Assembly: GCF_010119225.1 (NCBI RefSeq)
Contig: NZ_WNKF01000003.1
Coordinates: 62,001-126,000, forward strand
DNA length: 64,000 nt
Direction of reading: 5' to 3'
Source: Cyclobacterium roseum
GTDB taxonomy: Bacteria > Bacteroidota > Bacteroidia > Cytophagales > Cyclobacteriaceae
The notes below the pieces were generated by a model. That model saw only the letters and a list, made by a program, of their open reading frames with translations. It had not been told where the DNA came from and searched no databases. The position numbers and the translations under genes are program-made. This document shows, in pieces, positions 26,454-35,977 of this stretch. The number at the start of each line of letters is the position of its first letter. The stretch's first letter is position 1.

Positions 26454-27899
26454 ATGTTCTCAACGATTAACCACGTTCTTTTCGTATCCCTTGCGTTCCT
26501 TTTTTCATTGACGGCTGGGGCGCAAGATATCCGCATAGAATTGGGAGAAAGTGAAGTCGCACTGAATGAAACCTTTACCATTAAAGTAACGGTTTCCGGC
26601 GAAAAAATCCGATCCTATGATCAATTGCCCGACATTTCGGGATTCCAGAAGCAGGGTGTGTCGCAAAGTTCGTCCATGAACATTGTAAACGGACAAATGA
26701 GCAGCACGAATAGTATTATCCAATATTACAAGCCCCTTCGGAAGGGACAATTTACCTTACCAAATTTCACCTTAACGGTGAATGAAGAAAGTGTTTCCTC
26801 TCCAGGAAAGACCATTTCCGTAGTGGATGCCCGCGCCAGTGCCCGGAATAACCGTGCGCTGGATCCTTTTGATGATCTCTTCGGAGGCAATAACTCTGAG
26901 GAGCCGGAGTATGTGGAGGTTGAAGACGATGCTTTCTTCTCCCTTTCTGTCGACAAAGAAGAGGTTTACGTAGGAGAAGGGTTCAATGTAAGTTTGGCAT
27001 TTTACATGTCAGAAAGCAATCAGGCACCCTTTAATTTTCACGAACCGGGAAAGCAGCTAGAGCGGATCATCAATGAAATCAAGCCTGGAAATGCCTGGGA
27101 GGAAAATTTTAATATTACCAGTATTCAGCCTGAAAGGGTGGAGTTTGGAGGAAAGCAGTGGACGAAATACAAAGTGTATGAAGCCAGTTTTTTTCCGTTT
27201 AACGCCGGGTCGGTGGATTTTCCCTCTGTGGGCTGGGAGATGATCAAATACCGTATCGCCAAAAACCCGAGCTTTTTTGGCAGCAATCGCCTGCAGGATT
27301 TCAAAACCTTCTATTCTCAACCCAAGTCCATCCAGGTAAATGCCCTGCCCCCGCATCCCTTAAAAAATGAAGTGAGTGTTGGTAATTATCGATTGAGGGA
27401 AAGTTTTGAGCAAAAAGAGGTACAGACAGGAGAAGGTTTTACCTATGATTTTACCATTATAGGAGAAGGAAATATCAGTTCCATTCGACCGCCCCGGCTC
27501 AGACGTCGGCAAAAGCTGAATACGTTTGACCCCAATGAGCAGGTACAAATAAACCGGGGCAGAGGAAAGGTAACCGGGATGAAGGAGTTTGGCTATTTTA
27601 TCACCTTAAATGAGCAGGAGGAAGTAGCGCTAAAAGATCATTTTGAGTGGATTTATTTTAATCCGCAGTTGGCCCAATACGATACCTTGGTGCCTCAGGC
27701 GATGGTCCGGGTAACCGGGGAGAGCAAGATCAATCAGGCCATATCCTCTTCCCGCCTGGGAGGATTATACGATCTGATCGAAGTAGAAGACAATAAGCTT
27801 TTAAACCAGGGATATAAATATTATTTTTCCGCACTGATAAATGGCTTGCTGTTGCTGGCAGTGCTTTTATTAGGGTTTTTGATGTTTAAGAAAAAATAA
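26454..27899 (+). CDS. BatD family protein
   Basis: A 481-residue membrane-anchored protein with a signal peptide (SLTAGAQ near residue 24) and a single C-terminal helix (FSALINGLLLLAVLLLGFLM). The body has the BatD immunoglobulin-like pattern: IRIELGESEVALNETFTIKV, then LRKGQFTLPNFTLTV, and SVDKEEVYVGEGFNVSLAFY. BatD is a periplasmic component of the Bat (aerotolerance) operon with MoxR and von Willebrand proteins. Here none of batA, batB or moxR is nearby, so this may be a paralogue. It precedes aroC by 3 bp. Confidence 0.82.
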   Translation: MFSTINHVLFVSLAFLFSLTAGAQDIRIELGESEVALNETFTIKVTVSGEKIRSYDQLPDISGFQKQGVSQSSSMNIVNGQMSSTNSIIQYYKPLRKGQFTLPNFTLTVNEESVSSPGKTISVVDARASARNNRALDPFDDLFGGNNSEEPEYVEVEDDAFFSLSVDKEEVYVGEGFNVSLAFYMSESNQAPFNFHEPGKQLERIINEIKPGNAWEENFNITSIQPERVEFGGKQWTKYKVYEASFFPFNAGSVDFPSVGWEMIKYRIAKNPSFFGSNRLQDFKTFYSQPKSIQVNALPPHPLKNEVSVGNYRLRESFEQKEVQTGEGFTYDFTIIGEGNISSIRPPRLRRRQKLNTFDPNEQVQINRGRGKVTGMKEFGYFITLNEQEEVALKDHFEWIYFNPQLAQYDTLVPQAMVRVTGESKINQAISSSRLGGLYDLIEVEDNKLLNQGYKYYFSALINGLLLLAVLLLGFLMFKKK

Positions 27900-27902
27900 T
27901 TC

Positions 27903-28979
27903 ATGCGCAATACATTTGGTAATGTTTTCACCATCACCACCTTCGGGGAGTCACACGGTAAAGGGTTAGGAGTGATTGTTGATGGTTGTCCCGCTGGAGT
28001 AGCTGTCGATGAAGCGTTCATCCTGCAGGAGTTGCAGCGAAGAAAACCCGGGCAATCCAAAATCACCACTCAGAGAAAGGAGGAAGACGGGTTTGAAATC
28101 CTGTCAGGCGTGTTTGAAGGAAAAAGCACGGGTACGCCCATTGCCGTCGTTATCTATAATACCGACCAGAAAAGCAAAGATTATTCGCACATTGCGGACA
28201 AGTTCAGGCCTTCCCATGCAGATTTTACCTATCACGAAAAATTTGGTGTCCGGGATTACCGGGGAGGAGGAAGAAGCAGTGCCAGGGAGACGGCTGCGAG
28301 AGTGGCCGCAGGGGCCATCGCAAAATTAATGTTGCGGGAATTTGGGGTTTCGATCAATGCTTATGTGAGTCAGGCAGGACACGAACGGCTGGAAAAAACG
28401 TACAAGGAGCTGGACTTTAGCCAGACAGAAGCAAACATAGTGCGGTGTCCGGATGCTGAGGCGGCCGAGCGAATGATCGACCTGATCGATGAAACCAGAA
28501 AAAATAGGGATACCATCGGAGGGGTGGTGAGTTGTGTCGCCCAGGGAGTTCCCGTAGGACTTGGAGAACCTGTTTTTGATCGGTTGCATGCCGCGTTGGG
28601 GCATGCCATGCTTAGTATCAATGCCGTCAAAGGTTTCGAATACGGAAGTGGCTTCGAGGGGGTGAGCATGAAAGGATCCGAGCATAACGATGCCTTTTAC
28701 AAGGAAGGTGAAAAAATAAAAACCAGGACCAACCACTCCGGAGGAATTCAGGGAGGAATATCCAATGGAGAGGCCATTTATTTCAGAGTAGCCTTTAAGC
28801 CGGTAGCGACCATCATGCAGGATCAGGAGAGCATTGATACGAAGGGTGAGCCTGCTGTTGTTTCCGGAAAAGGGCGTCACGACCCCTGTGTGGTACCCCG
28901 TGCCGTGCCCATTGTGGAAGCCATGTGCGCACTTGTCCTGGCCGATTACCTGCTATTGAACCGCTCAAGCAAACTATAA
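27903..28979 (+). CDS. aroC: Chorismate synthase
   Basis: A 358-residue FMN-dependent enzyme that makes chorismate from EPSP, the end of the shikimate pathway. The family signatures are [18 protein letters not shown] near the start, RPSHADFTY, and [18 protein letters not shown], with [12 protein letters not shown] at the C-terminus. It starts 3 bp after batD and is followed by a symporter gene after 22 bp, so all three could be one transcript. Confidence 0.96.
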   Translation: MRNTFGNVFTITTFGESHGKGLGVIVDGCPAGVAVDEAFILQELQRRKPGQSKITTQRKEEDGFEILSGVFEGKSTGTPIAVVIYNTDQKSKDYSHIADKFRPSHADFTYHEKFGVRDYRGGGRSSARETAARVAAGAIAKLMLREFGVSINAYVSQAGHERLEKTYKELDFSQTEANIVRCPDAEAAERMIDLIDETRKNRDTIGGVVSCVAQGVPVGLGEPVFDRLHAALGHAMLSINAVKGFEYGSGFEGVSMKGSEHNDAFYKEGEKIKTRTNHSGGIQGGISNGEAIYFRVAFKPVATIMQDQESIDTKGEPAVVSGKGRHDPCVVPRAVPIVEAMCALVLADYLLLNRSSKL

Positions 28980-29001
28980 CCACTTCAACCACTAACCAAA
29001 C

Positions 29002-30327
29002 ATGAAAAAAAAAATACCCCTTCACACCCAGATCATCATCGGATTGGTTTTGGGTCTTATCGTAGGTTTAGCCGTAGTAAAACTTGGCATATCTCCGGAT
29101 TTTACCCTTAATTACATCAAGCCAGTAGGTACCATCTTTATCAACGGGCTTAAGATGATAGCCGTACCCTTGGTGCTTGCTTCATTGATTGTAGGTGTTT
29201 CCAATCTGGGGGATATTTCCAAATTGAGTAGAATTGGTGGAAAAACCATTCTGACCTATATTTTTACCACGGCATTGTCAGTATCCGTAGGCTTGTTAGT
29301 GGTGAATATTTTTAGCCCCGGAAAAAGCTTGCCGGTGGAGACCCGGGACAACCTGATGAGCCTCTATACTGAAACGGCGGATACTAAATCCATGCAGGCT
29401 GAAGAACTCAAGCAGCAAAGTCCTTTACAGCCATTGGTGGACATGGTGCCGGAAAACGTTTTTCAGGCAACCACCGAAAATGCGAGCATGCTGCAGGTAG
29501 TGTTTTTCGCCATCATTGTAGGCATTGCTCTGATACAAATACCCAAAAGTAAAGCCGAGCCGGTCATCGCCTTTTTTGATGGGTTGAATGATGTAATCAT
29601 CAAAATCGTAGGATTTATCATGATTTTAGCCCCCTATGGGGTATTTGCACTCATGGCTTCGCTGATTGTGGAGATCACAGGCGACAATCCCAGTTCGGCG
29701 CTGGAGTTGCTGCTCGCTTTGCTAAAATACAGTTTGGTTGTTTTGGGGGGCTTGGCATTTATGACATTGGTAACGTATCCGTTGATATTGAAATCATTTA
29801 CCAAAGTCAGGTACCAGGACTTTTTCAAAGCCATCCGGCCAGCCCAGTTATTAGCGTTTACGACCAGTTCTAGTTCCGCCACCCTGCCCGTGACCATGAA
29901 ACAGGTAGAAGAAGAAATAGGCGTTTCGGAAGAAGTAAGCAGCTTCGTCTTGCCGTTGGGAGCCACCATCAATATGGACGGGACCAGTTTGTACCAAGGA
30001 GTGGCCGCTGTTTTTATTGCCCAGGCGTTGGGGATGGATCTGAGCTTGAGTCAGCAATTATTAATAGTAATGACTGCTACCCTGGCTTCCATAGGCACTG
30101 CGGGAGTACCGGGTGCAGGGATCATCATGTTGATCATTGTATTGGAATCCATCGGCGTTCCTGCCGCAGGAATTGCCTTGATTTTGGCACCGGATCGGAT
30201 TCTGGACATGTTCCGAACCATTGTGAATGTGACCGGGGATGCCATGGTTTGTACCGTGGTGGCGTCTACTGAGGGCGAACTGCCGGAGGGACTGATCCGA
30301 AAGTCCAATCCACTTACAGCCTCCTGA
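29002..30327 (+). CDS. Dicarboxylate/amino acid:cation symporter (DAACS family)
   Basis: A 441-residue inner-membrane protein with eight helices and two re-entrant loops. It has the serine-rich SSSSATLPVTMK hairpin and the substrate/cation-binding block NMDGTSLYQGVAAVFIAQ, both typical of GltP/DctA transporters. The hydrophilic insertion between helices 3 and 4 (LMSLYTETADTKSMQAEELKQ) is longer than in E. coli GltP. It imports glutamate, aspartate or C4-dicarboxylates with Na+ or H+. With the NQR pump nearby in the genome, a Na+ gradient is available. Confidence 0.92.
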   Translation: MKKKIPLHTQIIIGLVLGLIVGLAVVKLGISPDFTLNYIKPVGTIFINGLKMIAVPLVLASLIVGVSNLGDISKLSRIGGKTILTYIFTTALSVSVGLLVVNIFSPGKSLPVETRDNLMSLYTETADTKSMQAEELKQQSPLQPLVDMVPENVFQATTENASMLQVVFFAIIVGIALIQIPKSKAEPVIAFFDGLNDVIIKIVGFIMILAPYGVFALMASLIVEITGDNPSSALELLLALLKYSLVVLGGLAFMTLVTYPLILKSFTKVRYQDFFKAIRPAQLLAFTTSSSSATLPVTMKQVEEEIGVSEEVSSFVLPLGATINMDGTSLYQGVAAVFIAQALGMDLSLSQQLLIVMTATLASIGTAGVPGAGIIMLIIVLESIGVPAAGIALILAPDRILDMFRTIVNVTGDAMVCTVVASTEGELPEGLIRKSNPLTAS

Positions 30328-30432
30328 GTAGATTTTTCATAAACGAATTGCCTATTTACCGAACCATCATTGCATTCCGGGCGTTTTACAGTTGCTTAGA
30401 AATGAAATATTTAATGTAAATTAATAAATACC

Positions 30433-31014
30433 ATGCTGGAAGCACAAAAAAAGCCTGTTCATCTTTATTTAGAGGCTAATCCAAACCCCAACTCCTTAAA
30501 ATTTGTCGTGAATTTCATGCTTGTTGAGGATGGAGTTAGTTTTGATTTTCCAGATGAAGCAAGTGCTGAAAAGTCTCCTCTCGCTAAGGAATTGTTCAAT
30601 TTTGCCGCTGTAGAAAGGGTGTTTATTGCTGCCAACTTTGTCACCGTGACCAAGAAAAGCGACATTCTTTGGGAAAACATTCAGGATCATATCCGTAATC
30701 AAATCAAGGGATTCCTGGAGACCGGGCAGTCGGTTATTGCCAGAGACCTGGATGTGGATCCTCTTTTTGATGAGAATGATAGCGAGACCGTCAAGAAAAT
30801 CAAAGGAATTCTAGATGAATATATCCGCCCCGCTGTAGAACAAGACGGGGGAGCCATTGTGTTTCACAGTTTTCAGGACGGGATTGTCAAGGTGCTGCTT
30901 CAGGGAGCTTGTTCCGGTTGTCCCTCCAGTACCGTTACCTTGAAGGCGGGAATAGAAAATCTTTTGACCGGTATGCTGCCTGAAGTGAAGGCCGTAGAAG
31001 CAGAAGGGGTCTAA
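30433..31014 (+). CDS. NifU/Nfu-type Fe-S cluster scaffold protein
   Basis: A 193-residue protein. Residues 10-95 are the Nfu N-terminal domain (YLEANPNPNSLKFVVNFML); residues about 115-190 are the NifU C-terminal domain with the cluster-binding CxxC motif in GACSGCPSSTVTL. It assembles or transfers 4Fe-4S clusters to client proteins. The domain order matches mitochondrial Nfu1. A DUF3810 gene follows after 18 bp. Confidence 0.92.
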   Translation: MLEAQKKPVHLYLEANPNPNSLKFVVNFMLVEDGVSFDFPDEASAEKSPLAKELFNFAAVERVFIAANFVTVTKKSDILWENIQDHIRNQIKGFLETGQSVIARDLDVDPLFDENDSETVKKIKGILDEYIRPAVEQDGGAIVFHSFQDGIVKVLLQGACSGCPSSTVTLKAGIENLLTGMLPEVKAVEAEGV

Positions 31015-31032
31015 GGCTTTCATATCCAATAG

Positions 31033-32109
31033 ATGGTCTTTGGAAAGTGGATTGGTGGGATTTTAGGATTCCTGGCTATTTTGTTACGGTTGATCTCCGA
31101 AGCATTTCCGCAATTTACGGAAAGCTGGTACGCCAAAGGCCTGTTTCCCCTAGTACGTGGAATACTGGACCATTCACTGGGAAAACTGCCTTTTCCAGCT
31201 ATTTACCTCGTTTTCGCTGGGTTGCTACTGGCATTGTTTTATTTTGTTAAGGCACTGTTACGTAAAAATAGAGGAAGTAGAAAAAAGACCTTTTTCATTT
31301 TTAGAGGGCTACTGAATTTTGGTGGCTGGGCGATTTTTTTGTTTTTATTTCTATGGGGATTTAATTATTACCGGTTGCCACTTTACTGGCACCTGGGGCT
31401 TCGTTCGGAACCGATGGGCCGCGAACAGTTGCTGGAAGAAATGCGTTTGACCGAGGCGGACTTGTTGGCACAGCGAGCGGAACTGCAACTTGATTCCCTG
31501 CCCCTGGTATATTTGCGAGACTTTGAAGCGCTGGAAAGCCAACTTAGAGAAGAGATGCAGGAGACCCTGGAAAAGATCAGGTACTCCTGGGTTGGAAGCC
31601 CTTCCGTGAAGCCTTTATATCCGGCTGGAACCTTGAGGCGCATGGGGATTTTTGGAATTTACTTTCCGTTTACCGGCGAAGGATACCTGGACCCCAGCTT
31701 GCATCCCCTGGAAAAAACCTTTACCCTGGCCCATGAACTTGCCCATGGATTTGGAATTACCGATGAAGGAGAAGCTAACTTTATGGGTTGGCTGGTCTGT
31801 GCCAGCAGCGAAGACTACTATTTGCGCTATATTGGGTCACTTAAACTTTTCCGGTACCAGCTAAACGATTTGTACCGAATGGATCCGGAATCCTACCAAC
31901 AATTCGTTGGTCAACTTCCCATTGCAATCCGGCAGGATATTCGGGAGATTCAACAGAGCAACCTGGAGATAAGGCCCTATTTTCTTGAATTGAGCAGGAA
32001 ATCGAATGATTTTTACCTCAAATCTCAAGGAGTAAAAGCCGGCATAAAAAGTTATGCTCAGCTTCCCATGCTCGCCAGGGCTTGGAGATTAGGGCAAGTC
32101 GATATATGA
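31033..32109 (+). CDS. DUF3810 family membrane protein with HExxH motif
   Basis: A 358-residue protein with about three N-terminal membrane helices and a large soluble domain. The soluble part has FTLAHELAHGFGITDEGEANF, the HELAH zinc-metallopeptidase motif followed by a distal Glu, so it may be a membrane-bound zinc peptidase. DUF3810 proteins are found in Bacteroidota and Firmicutes and their substrate is unknown. It follows the Nfu gene and converges on the histidine kinase gene. Confidence 0.85.
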   Translation: MVFGKWIGGILGFLAILLRLISEAFPQFTESWYAKGLFPLVRGILDHSLGKLPFPAIYLVFAGLLLALFYFVKALLRKNRGSRKKTFFIFRGLLNFGGWAIFLFLFLWGFNYYRLPLYWHLGLRSEPMGREQLLEEMRLTEADLLAQRAELQLDSLPLVYLRDFEALESQLREEMQETLEKIRYSWVGSPSVKPLYPAGTLRRMGIFGIYFPFTGEGYLDPSLHPLEKTFTLAHELAHGFGITDEGEANFMGWLVCASSEDYYLRYIGSLKLFRYQLNDLYRMDPESYQQFVGQLPIAIRQDIREIQQSNLEIRPYFLELSRKSNDFYLKSQGVKAGIKSYAQLPMLARAWRLGQVDI

Positions 32110-32140
32110 AGCCCTTTTTACAGTGGAAAATGACCTGTTT

Positions 32141-33469
32141 TTAGGTAGAAGCTGAATTCAGTCCATTGGGTATGGTCAAGGTGAAATTGGATCCGCTTCC
32201 CTCTTTGCTGACTACCTCCAGACTTCCCCCCAGTCTCTTTGCATTTTGGAAGCACAGGTGTAACCCCATTCCTGTTCCTTTTTCTTGCTCAGTGCCGTAA
32301 GTGGATTTGATGTCCTGCTCAAATATTTTTCTGAGGCGTTCCTGAGAAATTCCAATACCATTATCCTGTATGGAAATGATGATCAATTCTTTCTGGCCAG
32401 TAATTTCGATACTTACCTGTCCTCCGGTAGCAGTAAATTTAATGGCATTCTGGACCAGATTTCTAAGGATCAATAGCAAACGGTCCGTTTCAATCTTTAC
32501 CATCGGATTTTTGCGGTAATGGACTGCCAGCGAAATGGATTTTTGTTTGGCAATTACCTTTAGGATTTCCAATGTGTCCTCGAAGAGGTCCTTTAGTTTT
32601 ATTTCCTTTACCCGGATCGCTTGATTTTTTAATTCAAAAGAGGACCAATCCAATATATTTTCCATCATATTGTAAGTCCGGGTCGTTATTTTAAGCAGTT
32701 CTTCGTGCAAAAAATCCATTTCTTCGGGCGGTAAATCTCCCTTATTGATGAGTTCCAGTGTCTGCATAATGGATTGGAGCGGATTTTTTAAGTCATGGGA
32801 AATGATGGTAATGATTTTATCCTTTTGAGAACTGGTTTTACTCAGGCTGCGGTTGATTCGGACCAATTCATTGCTTTTTACTTTGACCTTGTTTTTTTGA
32901 GATTTATAAAACCGTTTCAAGGTGGCTACCAGAAATCCAATTCCAGCCAGGCAGGCGATATAGGTGATGGCATGATCAATAAAAATCAGTCCGTTGCTAT
33001 CGTATAATTTGGGGATCCACTGCGTGTGGAAGGTACCAAGATAATAGAGCAGCAAGAAGAACAAACCATTGATCACACTCCAGAAAAAATAGGACCGGAT
33101 GGGAGAAATACTGAGGATAATGAGGTGGCATAACATGAAAATATAGAAAGTGGGACCATCAATGCCATCATTATTGAAAAAGTTAATGGTCAATACGGGA
33201 TAGGTAACCCCGCCGAATAGATAGTAGGCATATTTAAACTGGTTTCGTTCTCTAAGCAGGTAATAGCAGACCGCCAGTCCAACGATAACCACAAACGAAA
33301 TTCCGATTAAAAACCAATTGCCAATAATCGCATTAAAGGCCATCGTGGCCAGTATAAAAATGAAGACGATGACCAAGGTGGAATTAAAAATCTGTTTTTC
33401 CATGACCGGGCTATTTTCCCAATAAAAAAAATGGGAGGCCCGGGTTTTTATTTTATTCCAAAAGCTCAC
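32141..33469 (-). CDS. Membrane sensor histidine kinase without partner regulator
   Basis: A 442-residue protein. Residues about 25-190 contain six membrane helices with short loops, serving as an integral sensor. The dimerisation domain has the phosphoacceptor block IISHDLKNPLQ, and the ATPase domain has NLVQNAIKFT (N box), DNGIGIS (G1) and GTGMGLHL (G2). It starts with a GTG 15 bp after the adenine deaminase stop codon and is likely co-transcribed with it; an ATG 22 codons inside is the alternative. No response regulator is adjacent. Confidence 0.85.
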   Translation of the reverse strand: MSFWNKIKTRASHFFYWENSPVMEKQIFNSTLVIVFIFILATMAFNAIIGNWFLIGISFVVIVGLAVCYYLLRERNQFKYAYYLFGGVTYPVLTINFFNNDGIDGPTFYIFMLCHLIILSISPIRSYFFWSVINGLFFLLLYYLGTFHTQWIPKLYDSNGLIFIDHAITYIACLAGIGFLVATLKRFYKSQKNKVKVKSNELVRINRSLSKTSSQKDKIITIISHDLKNPLQSIMQTLELINKGDLPPEEMDFLHEELLKITTRTYNMMENILDWSSFELKNQAIRVKEIKLKDLFEDTLEILKVIAKQKSISLAVHYRKNPMVKIETDRLLLILRNLVQNAIKFTATGGQVSIEITGQKELIIISIQDNGIGISQERLRKIFEQDIKSTYGTEQEKGTGMGLHLCFQNAKRLGGSLEVVSKEGSGSNFTLTIPNGLNSAST

Positions 33470-33484
33470 AATAGGGTTGTCATT

Positions 33485-35140
33485 TTAAAATTTTCCGGGC
33501 TGCTGATTACCAAATATCGGAATGAATTCAAACGTTTCACCATCAAAAAGTCCTTTGTCACTCAACTTGATGGATGGAATAACCAATAGAGCCATAAAGC
33601 TCAAGGTCATAAAAGGGGATTGTAGACGGGATCCCATTGCCTTTACCATTTTATCCAGACGGGTATAATGCCTGGCTACCTCAAAGGCATCTGCCTTACT
33701 CATCAGTCCCCCCACTTCTAAGGGCAGCACTTCCTCTGCTGGACCATTAACTGCCGCAAGACCTCCTTTGCAGCGAATAATCAGATTGGCTGCTCTACTC
33801 ATGTCCTCGTCACTCACGCCAACCACAATAAGGTTATGGGAATCATGTGCTACCGAAGAAGCGAAGGCTCCTTTTTTCAGCCCGAAACCTTTTATAAGTG
33901 CCACTTGTGGGGGGCTGTTTTTTTCATACCGGTTGATCACCGCGATTTTTAGGATATCCTCTTCGGTATTGCTAATTACGCTTCCGGAGTTTTCCGGTAC
34001 GGTCACTCTTATTTTATGGGTGGTTAATTGCTTGTCCAGTGCTTTGATAACGGTGGCGGGCCCGCCCTGGTGTTTTAATTCAAATGATGCCTTGTCAAGA
34101 AAATCAGCCTGGAAGCGGTTTACTGCCTGACAATCCTGGTGGGGGATTCTTGTCTTTCCCTCCCTGGCCATTAATTGGCCGTTGATGTGGGTTTCTAGCA
34201 CCTGAAAGCTAACCAGATCTTCCACCAGTATAAAATCTGCAGGATCGCCCACTTTAAGCAGTCCCACCGGGAGTCCGTAATGGTGTACGGGCGTGATGCA
34301 AGCGGCACGGAGTACGTCAAAAAGATCTTTGCCCCTGGAAACTGCCCGGACGACCAACTGATTGATATGCCCTTCGAGTAAGCTGTCGGGATGTTTGTCG
34401 TCCGAACAAAACATGAGGTGTTCCGGAAATGCATCCATCAGGTCAATCAACGCATCGAAGTTTCTGGCGGCACTTCCTTCACGAATGGCCACCTTCATAC
34501 CGTTTCGAATGCGGTCCCTTCCTTCTTCAAATGTCGTGCACTCATGATCGGTGGTAATTCCAGCGGCCGCGTATTTGGCGGCACTTTCGCCTGTAAGCCC
34601 CGGGGCATGACCATCTACAGGCTTTCCATAGCGTTGGGCAAGATGGATTTTTTCCATTACTTCTGGATCCTCCTTCAATACGCCGGGCCAATTCATCATT
34701 TCTGCAAGGTAGTGGATATTCCCTTGCTGAAAGAGTTGTTCAATTTGTTTGGGAGAAATGGCATCTCCGGCAGTTTCAAAGGGAGTGGCAGGCACGCAGG
34801 AAGGAGCTCCAAAGAAAAACTTGAACCCTGTTTTTTCCCCGTTGGCGATCATGAAGGCAATGCCCTCCATGCCGCAAACATTGGCAATCTCATGGGGATC
34901 AGAGACGGTGGCGACGGTGCCGTGGATCACGGCAAGTCGGGCAAAAGACGCAGGGACCAGCAAAGAGGATTCGATATGAACATGGGCATCAATAAAACCG
35001 GGAAGCAGGTAGTGGGGAGGTGCCGTAGAGAGGCGATCAACAGCCTGTATACGGCCATTGTTCACCTCAATCTTTGCGGGATAAATTTCTTTCTTTTCAA
35101 TATCCACCAATTGTCCCTTCAGGCTGTAAGCTGTCGTCAT
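33485..35140 (-). CDS. ade: Adenine deaminase
   Basis: A 551-residue amidohydrolase of the bacterial AdeC type. The metal site appears as FIDAHVHIESSLL, DPHEIANVCG, and later DHECTTFEEG and FCSDDKHPD. The C-terminal domain (SVAHDSHNLIVVG) is the adenine deaminase signature. It converts adenine to hypoxanthine in purine salvage. It is the first gene of a two-gene unit with the histidine kinase. Confidence 0.93.
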   Translation of the reverse strand: MTTAYSLKGQLVDIEKKEIYPAKIEVNNGRIQAVDRLSTAPPHYLLPGFIDAHVHIESSLLVPASFARLAVIHGTVATVSDPHEIANVCGMEGIAFMIANGEKTGFKFFFGAPSCVPATPFETAGDAISPKQIEQLFQQGNIHYLAEMMNWPGVLKEDPEVMEKIHLAQRYGKPVDGHAPGLTGESAAKYAAAGITTDHECTTFEEGRDRIRNGMKVAIREGSAARNFDALIDLMDAFPEHLMFCSDDKHPDSLLEGHINQLVVRAVSRGKDLFDVLRAACITPVHHYGLPVGLLKVGDPADFILVEDLVSFQVLETHINGQLMAREGKTRIPHQDCQAVNRFQADFLDKASFELKHQGGPATVIKALDKQLTTHKIRVTVPENSGSVISNTEEDILKIAVINRYEKNSPPQVALIKGFGLKKGAFASSVAHDSHNLIVVGVSDEDMSRAANLIIRCKGGLAAVNGPAEEVLPLEVGGLMSKADAFEVARHYTRLDKMVKAMGSRLQSPFMTLSFMALLVIPSIKLSDKGLFDGETFEFIPIFGNQQPGKF

Positions 35141-35248
35141 TCCGCTGTTAAAAGTTTAAATAGTACTATTTCTGTTGGTTTGTACACCAGATTGGAATAA
35201 AAAACCAATACAAATAAGGTCTACTGCCCAGAATAGTCATAAATATAC

Positions 35249-35256
35249 TATATTTG
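35249..35256 (+). promoter_or_regulatory. -7 box for cmk-ispH
   Basis: TATATTTG is a perfect -7 match 39 bp before the cmk start. A good -33 TTTG at the right distance is missing, so this is tentative. Confidence 0.45.
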
Positions 35257-35295
35257 CATCTGAAAAGGAAAGCAGGTACCATTCATTTTTTATTA

Positions 35296-35973
35296 ATGAA
35301 AAAAATCATCATTGCCATTGACGGTTATTCCGGTTGTGGGAAGAGTACCACAGCAAAGGCGGTGGCTAAAGCGTTGCGCTATACGTATTTGGATTCCGGG
35401 GCTATGTACAGGGCAGTTACCCTTTATTTTTTAGAAAATCACATTGACACCTCTGAGTCAGAGGAAATTGATCAAAGCCTCCGGGAAATGGAAATTGAAT
35501 TCCGACATAATGAGGCCGATGGAACCCAACAAGTTTATCTGAATGGAGTTAATGTAGAGAGGGAAGCACGCGGAATGGAAGTTTCGGCAAAAGTGAGTGA
35601 GATTAGCAAGATTCCACAGGTAAGGGCTGCTTTGGTAGAAAAGCAACGAAGTTTAGGAAGTAATAAAGGTATTGTGATGGATGGCAGGGATATTGGTACC
35701 GTTGTTTTCCCGGATGCGGAGTTGAAAATATTTATGAAAGCCGATACCCTAATCCGGGCAGAGCGAAGGCAGCGTGAGTTATTGGAAAAAGGGCAGCGGG
35801 TAAGTTTGGATAAGGTGCAGGAAAATCTGGAATCAAGAGATGAGCAGGACAGCGGAAGGTCGATAAGTCCCTTAAAAAAAGCAGAAGATGCCGTGGAGTT
35901 GGATACGAGCTATTTGGATTTTAACGAGCAGGTCTTGAGGATACTGGAACTGGCAAAGGAGAGAATGGATTAA
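35296..35973 (+). CDS. cmk: Cytidylate kinase
   Basis: A 225-residue P-loop kinase. Walker A is GYSGCGKST near the N-terminus; YLDSGAMYRAVTLY and MDGRDIGTVVFPDA are the NMP-binding signatures of Cmk, and RAERRQRELLEKGQ is in the lid region. It makes CDP and dCDP from the monophosphates. The internal ATG (MKKIIIAIDGYS) is the family start; a longer upstream frame is shadow sequence. ispH follows after 4 bp, an arrangement common in Bacteroidota. Confidence 0.94.
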   Translation: MKKIIIAIDGYSGCGKSTTAKAVAKALRYTYLDSGAMYRAVTLYFLENHIDTSESEEIDQSLREMEIEFRHNEADGTQQVYLNGVNVEREARGMEVSAKVSEISKIPQVRAALVEKQRSLGSNKGIVMDGRDIGTVVFPDAELKIFMKADTLIRAERRQRELLEKGQRVSLDKVQENLESRDEQDSGRSISPLKKAEDAVELDTSYLDFNEQVLRILELAKERMD

Positions 35974-35977
35974 GTTT

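Noticed and set aside
28326-28880. A 184-codon minus-strand frame inside aroC
   Set aside because: aroC is unambiguous on the other strand and the frame has no known domain.
34391-35200. A 269-codon plus-strand frame within the adenine deaminase gene
   Set aside because: It is opposite an intact, clearly recognised enzyme and has no domain; low-complexity shadow frame.
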